From CAYTGM01 sp964437365 (GTDB taxonomy: Bacteria > Sumerlaeota > Sumerlaeia > SLMS01): DNA of 64,000 nucleotides. Positions 26,474 to 34,428 of this stretch are shown piece after piece. The DNA is taken from NCBI GenBank assembly GCA_964437365.1, contig CAYTGM010000013.1, positions 90,437-154,436 of the forward strand. The letters are read 5' to 3'. Position 1 is the stretch's first letter, and every line of letters begins with the position of its first letter. The position numbers and the translations under genes are program-made. The notes under the pieces were generated by a model. The model worked only from the letters and a program-made list of their open reading frames with translations. It had not been told where the DNA came from and made no database searches.

Positions 26474-27742
26474 TTACTCGACCATGAACATGTCAAGTTC
26501 GACGGGGAGCGCTGTGGCTACAGTGCTTGGTCCGTAATAGGCAGCAGGACGAAGGCGTATATAATCGACATCTGCAGATTCATTCGCGGTATTCGGGAAG
26601 ATCGGTGAATAGAATCCACCAGCTGCGTTCAGAGTAGATAAGCCAGTCCATGACTGTCCGAAGGATGGTGTATCAGTCAGGTCCTTAATAACAGTAACGA
26701 AAGATCCAGATGAAGGAGTCCAGTTAATCTGGTGTGACCCTGCAGCATACGAAACAAGACCATTTGAGAAATAATTAAAATACTGTAGATTGGGATTGAT
26801 TGAAGGGTTCGAATCGACAGCTGTCTCCAGAACACTGTAATAGGAAGCATCAAATCCCATGAATGGCGCGTTTAGAAAGACGCTGGTTCCAGCTCCAGAG
26901 TTGGTCATCGTACAAACGCCCCCGGAGACAACGGCTGTGCCACCGGTAGGGAAGAATGAAAAGAGGTCTCCATCATTATCGAAGTGGTAATCAAAGTACT
27001 CGCGAACACGTATATAATCGAACTCGATAACATCAGTATTCGTTGAATTAAGGAACTGAAAATAGAGCCAGAAGTTAGACCCTGACCCGGAATTAAGCCC
27101 GCCAGAAGCATTATCTACCAATGGAACCTGATATGTCTTGTAATTCGAATTTGAGGCATCGACGGAAACAGTGAAACCACTGGCTGGAGGGGCTGTTGAA
27201 CCATTGTTCGTACTGACTAAGATTGTATCCATTGAGCCAGTATTCCTCAACCGGAACTCAAGAACGCGATATGTATTTGAAGAATGGCCTGCACCACCAA
27301 CAGCTCCACCAGAAGTTCTTCCGAGTGATGTGGATATGATCGAAGGATTCGAACTGTTATCAATGATTGTATAGGTACCAATTCCGCCGGACACAGAGAA
27401 TGAGCCCCCGGTTCCGCCACTTTGATCTCCCCAACCTTCTGCAGAATCAAAGTACCAGGATTCCTGATTCTGTACGTATACTTCAGCATCATCAGGAATA
27501 GTAACACTGGAAAAGGTAAAGTCCCCTGATCCATCAGCCTGAGTGAAACCAACGGATGATCCGTTAGCGAAGAGTTCGAGAGTTGCAGATGCGGTTGCTC
27601 CGGTGCCAGTGACGTTGACTGATGCACCATTGGGAACCGGGCTGTTCAATGAGAGAAGCTGCGCATCTACCTGAACGCCGAGGGAGAGTGCTGCTGCTAC
27701 ACCGAGTGCTGCGGGTAGCTGAAAAAATCGGGAGGCTTTCAT
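26474..27742 (-). CDS. Secreted protein with Ig-like domain and two jelly-roll-like repeats
   Basis: 422 residues from the ATG at 27742 (GGAAAG upstream); the frame extends 22 codons further but without support. The signal peptide ends near VQVDAQ. An Ig-like segment follows (SVNVTGTGATASATLELFANG; GDFTFSSVTIPDD), then two similar regions of about 150 residues. Each starts with an aromatic/GW or DGDLFSFF segment, contains 'GG...v.n......i....lg' and 'y..le..v', and ends with a strand IEFDYIRVRE or ADVDYIRLRP. Such repeats are usual in carbohydrate-binding jelly-roll modules. The C-terminus ends ALPVELDMFMVE, a form often seen near sorting tails of secreted proteins. No enzyme domain is seen. 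Confidence 0.6.
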   Translation of the reverse strand: MKASRFFQLPAALGVAAALSLGVQVDAQLLSLNSPVPNGASVNVTGTGATASATLELFANGSSVGFTQADGSGDFTFSSVTIPDDAEVYVQNQESWYFDSAEGWGDQSGGTGGSFSVSGGIGTYTIIDNSSNPSIISTSLGRTSGGAVGGAGHSSNTYRVLEFRLRNTGSMDTILVSTNNGSTAPPASGFTVSVDASNSNYKTYQVPLVDNASGGLNSGSGSNFWLYFQFLNSTNTDVIEFDYIRVREYFDYHFDNDGDLFSFFPTGGTAVVSGGVCTMTNSGAGTSVFLNAPFMGFDASYYSVLETAVDSNPSINPNLQYFNYFSNGLVSYAAGSHQINWTPSSGSFVTVIKDLTDTPSFGQSWTGLSTLNAAGGFYSPIFPNTANESADVDYIRLRPAAYYGPSTVATALPVELDMFMVE

Positions 27743-28161
27743 ATGTCTTTCCTGCCTGAGTAAAATTATTGAAGCCGGCGAGTGAGAGATGCCAGCTTGC
27801 TGAAACATTTAAGCAATGTGGGTACTTAAACCTTTATTGGCAAGCAGTTTTTTCCCGTGAAGCACTCTCAACTCACCCATTTACTAAGCTTGAAAACTTT
27901 ATATCTCTATCGCTATTAGACTTACCCTTAAAATGACAAAACACTATTTCCTAAAAATAATTGTCGAGCACGTGGTAGAGTACTGAACTTTAACCAGGGA
28001 CAATTTATTCACAGCTTCTTATTATCCAGAAATCAGGGATAATTTACAGTTAAATCAAAGGATTTGATCCACTTTCGCCGTGGTTAATCATTTAAGCTTG
28101 ACTTCTTGGAGCGCTTCACCGCCCATCGACTAAACGTTTATTGTAAGAAAGATACTCATCC
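27743..28161. promoter_or_regulatory. Divergent intergenic region with small palindrome
   Basis: This gene-free stretch of about 420 bp lies between divergent genes, so both promoters should lie here. A perfect inverted repeat ATTATCC (28021-28027)/GGATAAT (28037-28043) sits about 120 bp before the MFS gene, and half of it is part of a loose direct repeat, CAGGGACAATTTA (about 27995) and CAGGGATAATTTA (about 28034). Both could be regulator sites. I see no clear -35/-10 pair. Confidence 0.35.
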
Positions 28162-29691
28162 ATGTCCTCTGCTACCCTACCTGAAACATCAGGGGAAGTA
28201 ACCTCTGGAAACTCCCCCCTTCCCTCCATCAATCGAGCCAGGCTCTTTATTGCCTCATGTTTTTCCCTCATCGCCACCGCTGTCGCCTTTGCTGTCGTTG
28301 GAGACAGCATGGGTGCACTCAAAGGTGAGTTCGTTCTTAACAACGGTGAAGTAGGTCTGATCGGGGGCGCCGCCATCTGGGGCTTCACGATCTCGATGTT
28401 TGCCCTCGGACCCTTTTGCGACGTCATTGGCATGAAGCGTCTCATGTGGTTTGCCTTCCTCTGTCATTCACTTGGCGTTATTGTCATGGTCATGGCCCCT
28501 GCAGGTTTTGTTGGTTTGTTTATGGGAGCCCTGATTATCTCTCTAGGAAACGGGACCGTTGAAGCGGCTTGTAACCCTCTCGTCGCGACCCTCTATCCAG
28601 ACCGGAAAACAGAAAAACTTAACCAGTTCCACGTCTGGTTCCCTGGGGGAATTGTTATCGGTGGTCTCGTCGCTTTTGCTCTCAGCAAAGTGGGTGAAGA
28701 CGGAATGGACTGGAGGTTTAAGATCGGAGCTATCCTTGTCCCAACGATCGTTTATGGGATATTATTGCTCGGTCAGAACTTCCCTAAAACCGAACGAGCT
28801 GAATCTGGCGTTAGTTTCGGCGAAATGCTCAAAGCAACCGTCACTCGACCGTTATTCATTGTTCTCTTTATCTGTATGGGCTTGACGGCCTCCATGGAGC
28901 TTGGACCCAACCGTTGGGTGCCTGCAGTACTGGCAGCGGGAGGTATATCAGGAATACTTGTTCTCGTCTGGATAAATGGACTCATGGCGGTACTGCGATT
29001 CTTCGCCGGACCTATCGTCCACCGCCTCTCTCCTACGGGAATTCTCGTTATCTCATCTGTACTGGCAGGCATCGGACTATTAATGCTGAGTTACGCAACA
29101 ACCACCGTGTTTGCATTCGTTGCGGGAACTGTGTTTGCCTTGGGTGTCTGCTTTTTCTGGCCAACAATGTTGGGCGTAACCGCTGAAAGAGTTCCTAAAG
29201 GAGGCGAGTTCGCGCTGGCTCTTATGGGCGGTATGGGAATGGCAGCTGTCGGCCTTATTACAGCGCCTGCGATGGGTACTGTCGCTGACCGCTACGCACT
29301 TGAAGAGATCCCTGCTGAAGAAACCACGGCTCTGCTTCAACAGGCCAGAATCGAACTTCCCGCCCTTATTGAACAGGCGGACCCTGATCGAGTTCCAGAC
29401 TACGAGTCTTTTCAGCAATCTGTTGAAAACGTGCTCGCAGAAGTGGTAGAAGGCTCAGATCAGATGCCTGAAGGAACAGCAAACACGCTGCGTCAGGCCA
29501 GTCAGGTTTTTCCAGACATTCCTCTCAAAGAAGAACTTGGAGGTATCTTGAATACCGCTGATAACTATGGCGGACGTATCTCCTTCCGTTATGTCGCTCC
29601 TATCTCAATTATCCTGCTTCTTGTGTTTGGTGCGATATACCTCATCGACCTGAAAAAAGGTGGCTATAAAGCGGAGTCGATCAACTCCTAA
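28162..29691 (+). CDS. MFS transporter, sugar-permease-like
   Basis: A 509-residue major facilitator protein with about twelve hydrophobic segments. The N-terminal half carries GDSMGALKGEF, the family motif DVIGMKRLM between helices 2 and 3, and GNGTVEAACNPLVATLYPDRKTEK, a block I associate with FucP-like sugar permeases. An unusually long soluble insert (about residues 380-470, rich in Glu, Gln and Leu, for example ALLQQARIELPALIEQ) sits between helices 11 and 12. The substrate is unknown. rhaM two genes upstream makes a deoxy-sugar a reasonable guess only. Confidence 0.85.
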   Translation: MSSATLPETSGEVTSGNSPLPSINRARLFIASCFSLIATAVAFAVVGDSMGALKGEFVLNNGEVGLIGGAAIWGFTISMFALGPFCDVIGMKRLMWFAFLCHSLGVIVMVMAPAGFVGLFMGALIISLGNGTVEAACNPLVATLYPDRKTEKLNQFHVWFPGGIVIGGLVAFALSKVGEDGMDWRFKIGAILVPTIVYGILLLGQNFPKTERAESGVSFGEMLKATVTRPLFIVLFICMGLTASMELGPNRWVPAVLAAGGISGILVLVWINGLMAVLRFFAGPIVHRLSPTGILVISSVLAGIGLLMLSYATTTVFAFVAGTVFALGVCFFWPTMLGVTAERVPKGGEFALALMGGMGMAAVGLITAPAMGTVADRYALEEIPAEETTALLQQARIELPALIEQADPDRVPDYESFQQSVENVLAEVVEGSDQMPEGTANTLRQASQVFPDIPLKEELGGILNTADNYGGRISFRYVAPISIILLLVFGAIYLIDLKKGGYKAESINS

Positions 29692-29734
29692 ATTAACCCT
29701 AGTACCTTTTCTTCGGGAAAATGAATTCTTTGAC

Positions 29735-29779
29735 TCCCCGATTTACAGAGTATTGTATATCGGGGATTTTCATTTTTAA
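29735..29779 (+). terminator. Rho-independent terminator after the MFS gene
   Basis: TCCCCGAT (29735-29742) and ATCGGGGA (29759-29766) form an 8-bp stem, followed by TTTTCATTTTT. Confidence 0.85.
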
Positions 29780-29814
29780 ACGCCCTCACATCCGATGCCT
29801 ATTCATCTACTCAA

Positions 29815-30345
29815 TTACTTGATTAATTCACTGGCAATAGCATCGGTTCTAAGAACCGACATAACGATCAGATCCCAGAATTCTTCCTCGCTCTTGCGAG
29901 CGTCGCGGAGGATTCCTTCACGTTTGAACCCAACAGTTTCATAGCAGTGAATCGCCCTCTGGTTAAAGCTGAAGACAAGAAGTTCAATTCGATGCAGATC
30001 TAATTCAAGAAACCCTTTTTTCAGCAGAAGCCTCATCAGCTTTGTGCCGTTTCCTTTCTTTTGGTAAGGTGGTCCGATGAGAATCCGTTTAATCACTCCA
30101 GAACGGTTGCGCCGATCCAGGTCTCCTATCTCACCATGTCCCATCACGTTTCCATCCTCATTGATGGGCGTATAGAGATACAGCTCGGCTGGATCCCGTC
30201 TCCCAAGTTCACGAAGCTTTTCCAACTGGGGAGTCGTCAGTGGATAGCTTACACGACTACCAGCCCATTGCAGGAGGAAGTCAGGATCTGTTGACCATTC
30301 AATCAAGTACTTATCATGCTCTTCTGCGAATGGGATAAGTTCCAT
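29815..30345 (-). CDS. GNAT-family N-acetyltransferase
   Basis: 176 residues from ATG 30345, chosen because AAGG lies just upstream and MELIPF is a typical GNAT beginning; a start at 30390 is possible. It has the RimJ/RimL-like layout: GHGEIGDLDRRNRSGVIKRILIGPPYQKKGNGTKLM covers strand 4 and the acetyl-CoA pyrophosphate loop (here QKKGNGT), then LHRIELLVFSFNQRAIHCYETVGFKREG, the conserved 'N..ai..Y.k.GF..eG' block. The substrate (protein amine, aminoglycoside or polyamine) is not evident. It is divergent from the Nudix gene. Confidence 0.88.
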   Translation of the reverse strand: MELIPFAEEHDKYLIEWSTDPDFLLQWAGSRVSYPLTTPQLEKLRELGRRDPAELYLYTPINEDGNVMGHGEIGDLDRRNRSGVIKRILIGPPYQKKGNGTKLMRLLLKKGFLELDLHRIELLVFSFNQRAIHCYETVGFKREGILRDARKSEEEFWDLIVMSVLRTDAIASELIK

Positions 30346-30430
30346 GAACCTTAACCTTTCTAACGATCTTGTTGATTGCCCTGATTTCAAAGCTCTTTCT
30401 AAATCCTACTGAATTCGACAGGAGCTTTAA

Positions 30431-30970
30431 ATGACTCAACACAACCATCATGAATGGCCCAAGCCGAAAACACTCTTTGAAGGCAAGCACCTCCGACTCA
30501 ATGCGACAGCCCACTGGGAGTTCGTAGAAAGAACGAGAGCCAATTCGGCCATCGTCGTCGTCGCGATGACCGATGACGGCAAGATCCTCTTCGTCGAGCA
30601 GTTCCGCCCTCCAGTGAATTCCTTTACCATCGAGCTTCCGGCAGGCCTCGTGGGTGATGAAAATCATATTGATAATGAAGAAGTCCTCGATGCAGCACGT
30701 CGAGAATTGGAAGAAGAGACAGGCTACACTGCGCAATCGATGAGTATTGTCGCCGAGGGACCGATCTCACCGGGGCTCAGTAATGAATTCATTTATCTGA
30801 TCAAGGCGACTTCGCTCACCAGAACATCCACGGGGGGTGGTGTTGAGGAGGAGAACATTATTGTTCACGAAATCCCCCTTGAAGAGCTTGAGGCCTGGAT
30901 CTCGAAGCAGATGCAACGTGGTAAGATGGTAGATCCTAAGGTTTTTTCTGGACTTTACTTCATCAAATAG
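30431..30970 (+). CDS. Nudix hydrolase (ADP-ribose pyrophosphatase-like)
   Basis: A 179-residue Nudix enzyme that hydrolyses nucleoside diphosphates linked to another group. The Nudix box is present: it starts at AGLVGDE and ends AARRELEEETGY, with a few extra residues between the first Gly and the REL..EE core. ELPAGLVGD, the FVEQFRPP strand before it and GPISPGLSNEF after it match the ADP-ribose pyrophosphatase subgroup. AGGAG lies upstream of the ATG. It stands alone and probably has a housekeeping role. Confidence 0.9.
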   Translation: MTQHNHHEWPKPKTLFEGKHLRLNATAHWEFVERTRANSAIVVVAMTDDGKILFVEQFRPPVNSFTIELPAGLVGDENHIDNEEVLDAARRELEEETGYTAQSMSIVAEGPISPGLSNEFIYLIKATSLTRTSTGGGVEEENIIVHEIPLEELEAWISKQMQRGKMVDPKVFSGLYFIK

Positions 30971-31046
30971 CTTTGCAGGCAAAAAGCAAAGAGCACTTGC
31001 CCACGGCCCTCTTTATATCAATACCTTTCGCCTGATATTCCCCTGC

Positions 31047-31075
31047 TTGACACCTTTCAATTTCGCGTCTGAAAT
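31047..31075 (+). promoter_or_regulatory. Sigma-70-type promoter for dnaN
   Basis: A consensus -35 TTGACA (31047-31052) is separated by 17 bp from TGAAAT (31070-31075, four of six matches to TATAAT). It lies 62 bp upstream of the dnaN start and is the best promoter-like pair I saw in the window. Confidence 0.65.
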
Positions 31076-31137
31076 AGCAGGCAAAGTTCAAGGAATTCGA
31101 AGCGTTCACCGCGAATTAAACGAGGATAGTCCTTTCC

Positions 31138-32298
31138 ATGCACATTCAACTGGCTCAAAAGAATCTCGAAGATGCTGCGAATATAGTCTCCAATCTCGTC
31201 GATCGTAGCGCTGGTCCCATGCCCGTTCTCAGCAATCTCCTGGTAGAAGCCAATGATGGCATCGTCAAGTTTCGAGGCACCGACATGGAATCCATGGTCG
31301 AGCTCAACGTCGAAGCAGCTATCAAAGTGGAAGGAAAAACAACGATCCCAGCAGATACATTCAGAGATATCGTACGTGTTTTACCCCCTCAAGGCGATGT
31401 CTCCATTGAGGATAAGGGAAACAATAAGATCCTCATCAATTGCGAAACCAACGAATTTAAGATCATGAGTCTCCCGGCTGACGAATATCCCAACTGGTCT
31501 GCAAGCCCGGGACACACAAGTATCCAGCTTTCACAAAAAGTCCTGAAAAGCCTCATTGATGCGACTTCATACGCTCTTCCCAGTAAAGATCACCGCCGCG
31601 TGCTTCTCGGAGTCTTCTTTGAGCTCGCTGATCACAAGCTTCAACTGACAGCGACGGATGGGAAGAAACTGGCCCGAATCCACATGGATGTTCCGGAAGT
31701 AGAAGGCCCCGGTGAAGCATCCATCGTCATCCCCAGAAAACTTCTTGATAACCTTCAGAGAAACCTGGGTGGAGATGGACCTGTTCAGATTGAGTTCTGT
31801 GGAGTTGAAGGTGGCACAGCCAGACAGGCAGCTTTTCGCTTTGAGAACGTCACCTATCGCGTCAATGGCATCGAAGGAAAATATCCAGATTGTAATTCGG
31901 TCATTCCCAAGGAATTCCCGACGGAGATTCATCTCAACCGCGATATCTTTCTCCTCGCCTGCAAAAGGGCAGGTATTACCACCGACGACAAAAACAAGTC
32001 GATGATTCTTAAGTTCGAGGACAATACATGTCAGTTTCACTCCATGGCTCATGACCTGGGTACATTCAGTGGACAGATCTCTCTCGACTATACCGGTGAA
32101 GCGATCGAGATCGCCTTCAACTATCAGTTCATGTACGAGACACTTTCAAAGTTCGCGAACCCAGAATTGAGAATGCTCATCAAATCTCCAACGGCACCAA
32201 TCGTCTTTAAGTCAAAGGATGACGACAACCGCCTTTCACTGCTCATGCCGATCAAACTTTCCGAAGCCCGCCCTGCTCCCGTGGAAGATGAGGATTGA
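31138..32298 (+). CDS. dnaN: DNA polymerase III beta subunit (sliding clamp)
   Basis: A 386-residue sliding clamp that forms a ring on DNA and tethers polymerase III. All three clamp domains are visible. The first begins MHIQLAQKNLEDAANIV and contains PVLSNLLVEA and GTDMESMVELN; the second contains YALPSKDHRRVLLGVFFE and LTATDGKKLA; the third includes YPDCNSVIP, FNYQFMYETL and the C-terminal LLMPIKL. In many bacteria dnaN follows dnaA at the origin. Here it is flanked by a Nudix gene and an acyltransferase and has its own promoter, so there is no sign of an origin beside it. Confidence 0.96.
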   Translation: MHIQLAQKNLEDAANIVSNLVDRSAGPMPVLSNLLVEANDGIVKFRGTDMESMVELNVEAAIKVEGKTTIPADTFRDIVRVLPPQGDVSIEDKGNNKILINCETNEFKIMSLPADEYPNWSASPGHTSIQLSQKVLKSLIDATSYALPSKDHRRVLLGVFFELADHKLQLTATDGKKLARIHMDVPEVEGPGEASIVIPRKLLDNLQRNLGGDGPVQIEFCGVEGGTARQAAFRFENVTYRVNGIEGKYPDCNSVIPKEFPTEIHLNRDIFLLACKRAGITTDDKNKSMILKFEDNTCQFHSMAHDLGTFSGQISLDYTGEAIEIAFNYQFMYETLSKFANPELRMLIKSPTAPIVFKSKDDDNRLSLLMPIKLSEARPAPVEDED

Positions 32299-32352
32299 TA
32301 ACACGCTCTTCTCAGCTCAGTATTTCCTATCACTGAGGAAAGCGGTTCTCTG

Positions 32353-32886
32353 ATGGCATCGCGAAAACTCCTGAAACGCACGATGCAGTCCGTCTGGCGC
32401 ATACCCGATGGATGCAGCATTCCTTTTGGGATCAAATGGCGCTTGCTTCAATGCATAGGGGTAAACTCACACGTTCCCTGGCCAACCCACTTCACCAGCA
32501 CAATCCACGGTGCGCACAAGATTCACCTTGGGAAAGAAACTTATCCAGGAGATTCACCAGGGTGCTATATACAGGGAAGAAATCATATTTACATCGGCGA
32601 CTTTACGAACCTGGCACCTGGAGTGGGAATCATCAGCGCCAACCATGACCCCTACGACAATTCCCGCTGGATAAAAGGGAAACCCATTCGCATTGGGAAG
32701 CACTGCTGGGTAGGAATGAACGCCGTGATTCTTCCAGAAGTAGAGCTGGGGGACTATACGATCGTTGGTGCAGGTTCTGTCGTGACAAAGAGCTTCACCG
32801 AAGGGTACTGCGTGATCGCCGGTAATCCAGCAAGAGTCGTTAGAGAACTCGACGTTAAGAAAATTAACGACCCGCAGCCCAACTAA
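32353..32886 (+). CDS. Hexapeptide-repeat acyltransferase
   Basis: A 177-residue left-handed beta-helix acyltransferase. The repeat pattern ([LIV]-G-x4) is clear in IHGAHKIHLGKE, NHIYIGDFTNLAPGVGIISANHD, IRIGKHCWVGMNAVILPEVELGDYTIVGAGSVVTKSF and the cap AGNPARVVREL. The catalytic His is in SANHDPYD. These enzymes put acetyl or other acyl groups on sugars or amino acids using CoA donors. It sits 55 bp behind dnaN and 27 bp ahead of the DksA-like gene. The acceptor is unknown; a cell-envelope sugar is common. Confidence 0.88.
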   Translation: MASRKLLKRTMQSVWRIPDGCSIPFGIKWRLLQCIGVNSHVPWPTHFTSTIHGAHKIHLGKETYPGDSPGCYIQGRNHIYIGDFTNLAPGVGIISANHDPYDNSRWIKGKPIRIGKHCWVGMNAVILPEVELGDYTIVGAGSVVTKSFTEGYCVIAGNPARVVRELDVKKINDPQPN

Positions 32887-32912
32887 TCTCCACATCAATC
32901 AAAGGAACATCT

Positions 32913-33260
32913 ATGCTTTCTCCAGAAGAGCGAGAAGAAATCAAGCAACTGATCATTGCTCAAATCAAAGAAAACGAAGCCTCCCTGGAATCTCTGAGAT
33001 CACAGGTCGACCCCATTGCTCCTGACAATGCCATTGGACGGTTGAGTCGGATGGATTCTCTCGTGAACAAGAGCACCGCCGAGCATGCCCTCGCCAACGT
33101 CAGAAAAAAACTGAACAGGCTTCATGGCAAGCTGGAACGTATAGATGCCCCTGATTTCGGGCATTGCGCAAATTGCAATGCATTTATCGGCCTGGAAAGA
33201 CTGAGGGCCGCTCCTGACCGCGGAGTCTGCCTCAAGTGCCTCAGGGAACAGGGTAAGTAA
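32913..33260 (+). CDS. DksA/TraR-family zinc-finger protein
   Basis: A 115-residue protein of the DksA/TraR family, which enters the RNA polymerase secondary channel and tunes transcription. It has an N-terminal coiled coil, the PIAPDNAIGRLSRMDS segment that forms the tip region, and a C-terminal zinc finger CANC...CLKC (about residues 89-110). It is shorter than E. coli DksA (151 residues). The DxxDxA acidic tip of DksA is not obvious; the tip reads PDNAIGRLSRMD, as in related proteins annotated conjugal transfer/TraR type. AAGGA lies upstream. Its last 20 bp overlap the convergent pseudopilin gene. Confidence 0.85.
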   Translation: MLSPEEREEIKQLIIAQIKENEASLESLRSQVDPIAPDNAIGRLSRMDSLVNKSTAEHALANVRKKLNRLHGKLERIDAPDFGHCANCNAFIGLERLRAAPDRGVCLKCLREQGK

Positions 33261-33879
33261 GAAACCCCTTTTGCGACATCACAATATCCCCGTCGCTGAC
33301 TGTACCGTTGGTTGGATCATAATAGGTCGTCGTCGTATATAAACCTGAAAAAAACTTAGTCAATCCTGCTGGAGTTATCGTGTAGTTTGCCGTTGGGTCC
33401 TGAACTTCAGTATCTCCATCAGGCCCATTGCTCAGGGTCAGCCACTTCAGATCGATCGTCCGGTTAACCTTATCCTGGTCCGTATAAATTGCTCCTAAAG
33501 TTGGGGGCCAGTTGTCTTCAGACATGTTCGCGTACGCATAGATATCTGCGGGATAAGGTGGAGATGCCCGGTTTCTTCCAAAAGGATCCGTGAATACCGA
33601 TGACGTTAAATAGGCAATCGGAGTTGTCAGCCCCTCAACGGCTCCGTTGGAAGGAGGATAACGTGCATTGTCTATGGCATAGGACTCCAAAGCTGTAGCG
33701 ATGGTTCTTAAATCGCTCTTGGCTCTCGAAACCTTTGCTCTGACCTGGGCTTCCAGAAAATTGGGAACAGCTATAGCCGCAAGGATCGCGATGATTGCCA
33801 CAACGATAAGCAGCTCTATCAGGGTAAAGCCCGGTCTATTAACATGTCTTGAAGATAAATTGAACATGAGGCGAAACAT
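33241..33879 (-). CDS. GspG-type pseudopilin
   Basis: A 212-residue type IV pilin-like protein. The prepilin peptidase site and hydrophobic helix are textbook: RPGFTLIELLIVVAIIA, with cleavage after Gly, Glu at +5 and Phe at +1. The post-helix region VPNFLEAQVRAKVSRAKSDL and the segment IATALESYAIDNARYPP match the GspG major pseudopilin family, including the 'l..A...Y..dng.yP' motif. The gene is outside the type II secretion operon at 46-57 kb, which lacks a GspG, so this could be its major pseudopilin; this is inferred. It is convergent with, and overlaps, the DksA-like gene. Confidence 0.9.
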   Translation of the reverse strand: MFRLMFNLSSRHVNRPGFTLIELLIVVAIIAILAAIAVPNFLEAQVRAKVSRAKSDLRTIATALESYAIDNARYPPSNGAVEGLTTPIAYLTSSVFTDPFGRNRASPPYPADIYAYANMSEDNWPPTLGAIYTDQDKVNRTIDLKWLTLSNGPDGDTEVQDPTANYTITPAGLTKFFSGLYTTTTYYDPTNGTVSDGDIVMSQKGFLTYPVP

Positions 33880-34149
33880 ACTTGGAGCGTTATTTTAATT
33901 TGTCTAATTAATCCAAGCAATGAGTGCATTCTGTAGGTTAGTCGTGGTCAATACAAGAAGCATACTAATTTTGCCTGAGCTCGAAATATATTTTGGTTTG
34001 CATGAGTCTCACATAATATTTCTGTCTGAAAACAGTTCACGACAAATCAAAATCTGTTTCGAAAATCGAAGAGATGAGCGGCTCTTAGCCGGACTGTAAT
34101 AACAACAAACACTTACTGCACGTTGTGCCATCATCAACAATCAGGTGCA

Positions 34150-34311
34150 GGAGTGACCTTCAGAAGTCCTGCTCATTATGTGCTGGCTGCGAGCAGTAGC
34201 TCTGAGCGCCTGAAAGCCTGGAAATAGCGCCACTATCTCTGCATTTCCAAGCACACAGATCCACCCCTCTCGCTCACCATCTTTCTAACCACTACTTCTG
34301 AAGGTCACTCC
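34150..34311. mobile_element. MITE-like element with 18-bp terminal inverted repeats (copy 2)
   Basis: The ends are a perfect inverted repeat: GGAGTGACCTTCAGAAGT (34150-34167) and its exact complement in reverse (34294-34311). The 162-bp element contains no ORF. Inside is a hairpin-capable segment, TGGAAAT (34219-34225) with ATTTCCA, and a second one around CTGCGAGCAG (34188-34197). It is related to 16049-16210 (reverse orientation, close) and 4606-4788 (same orientation, more diverged). A duplicated target site is not obvious (the flanks read TGCA and AAGA). It lies in the gap of about 550 bp between the pseudopilin and S9 peptidase genes. I see no gene in the rest of that gap. Confidence 0.75.
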
Positions 34312-34428
34312 AAGATGGCTTACATTTCTCCAAACTCCTTGCATCATAAGCGAGTATCATCAAACCTTCTGCGCTGAAACAATAGTCGAATTTGTGAATC
34401 AAGCCACTCATTCAGGACATCTTTTATT

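Noticed and set aside
31138..32298. Replication origin next to dnaN
   Set aside because: No dnaA, recF or gyrB is adjacent, and I saw no cluster of DnaA boxes in the upstream region.
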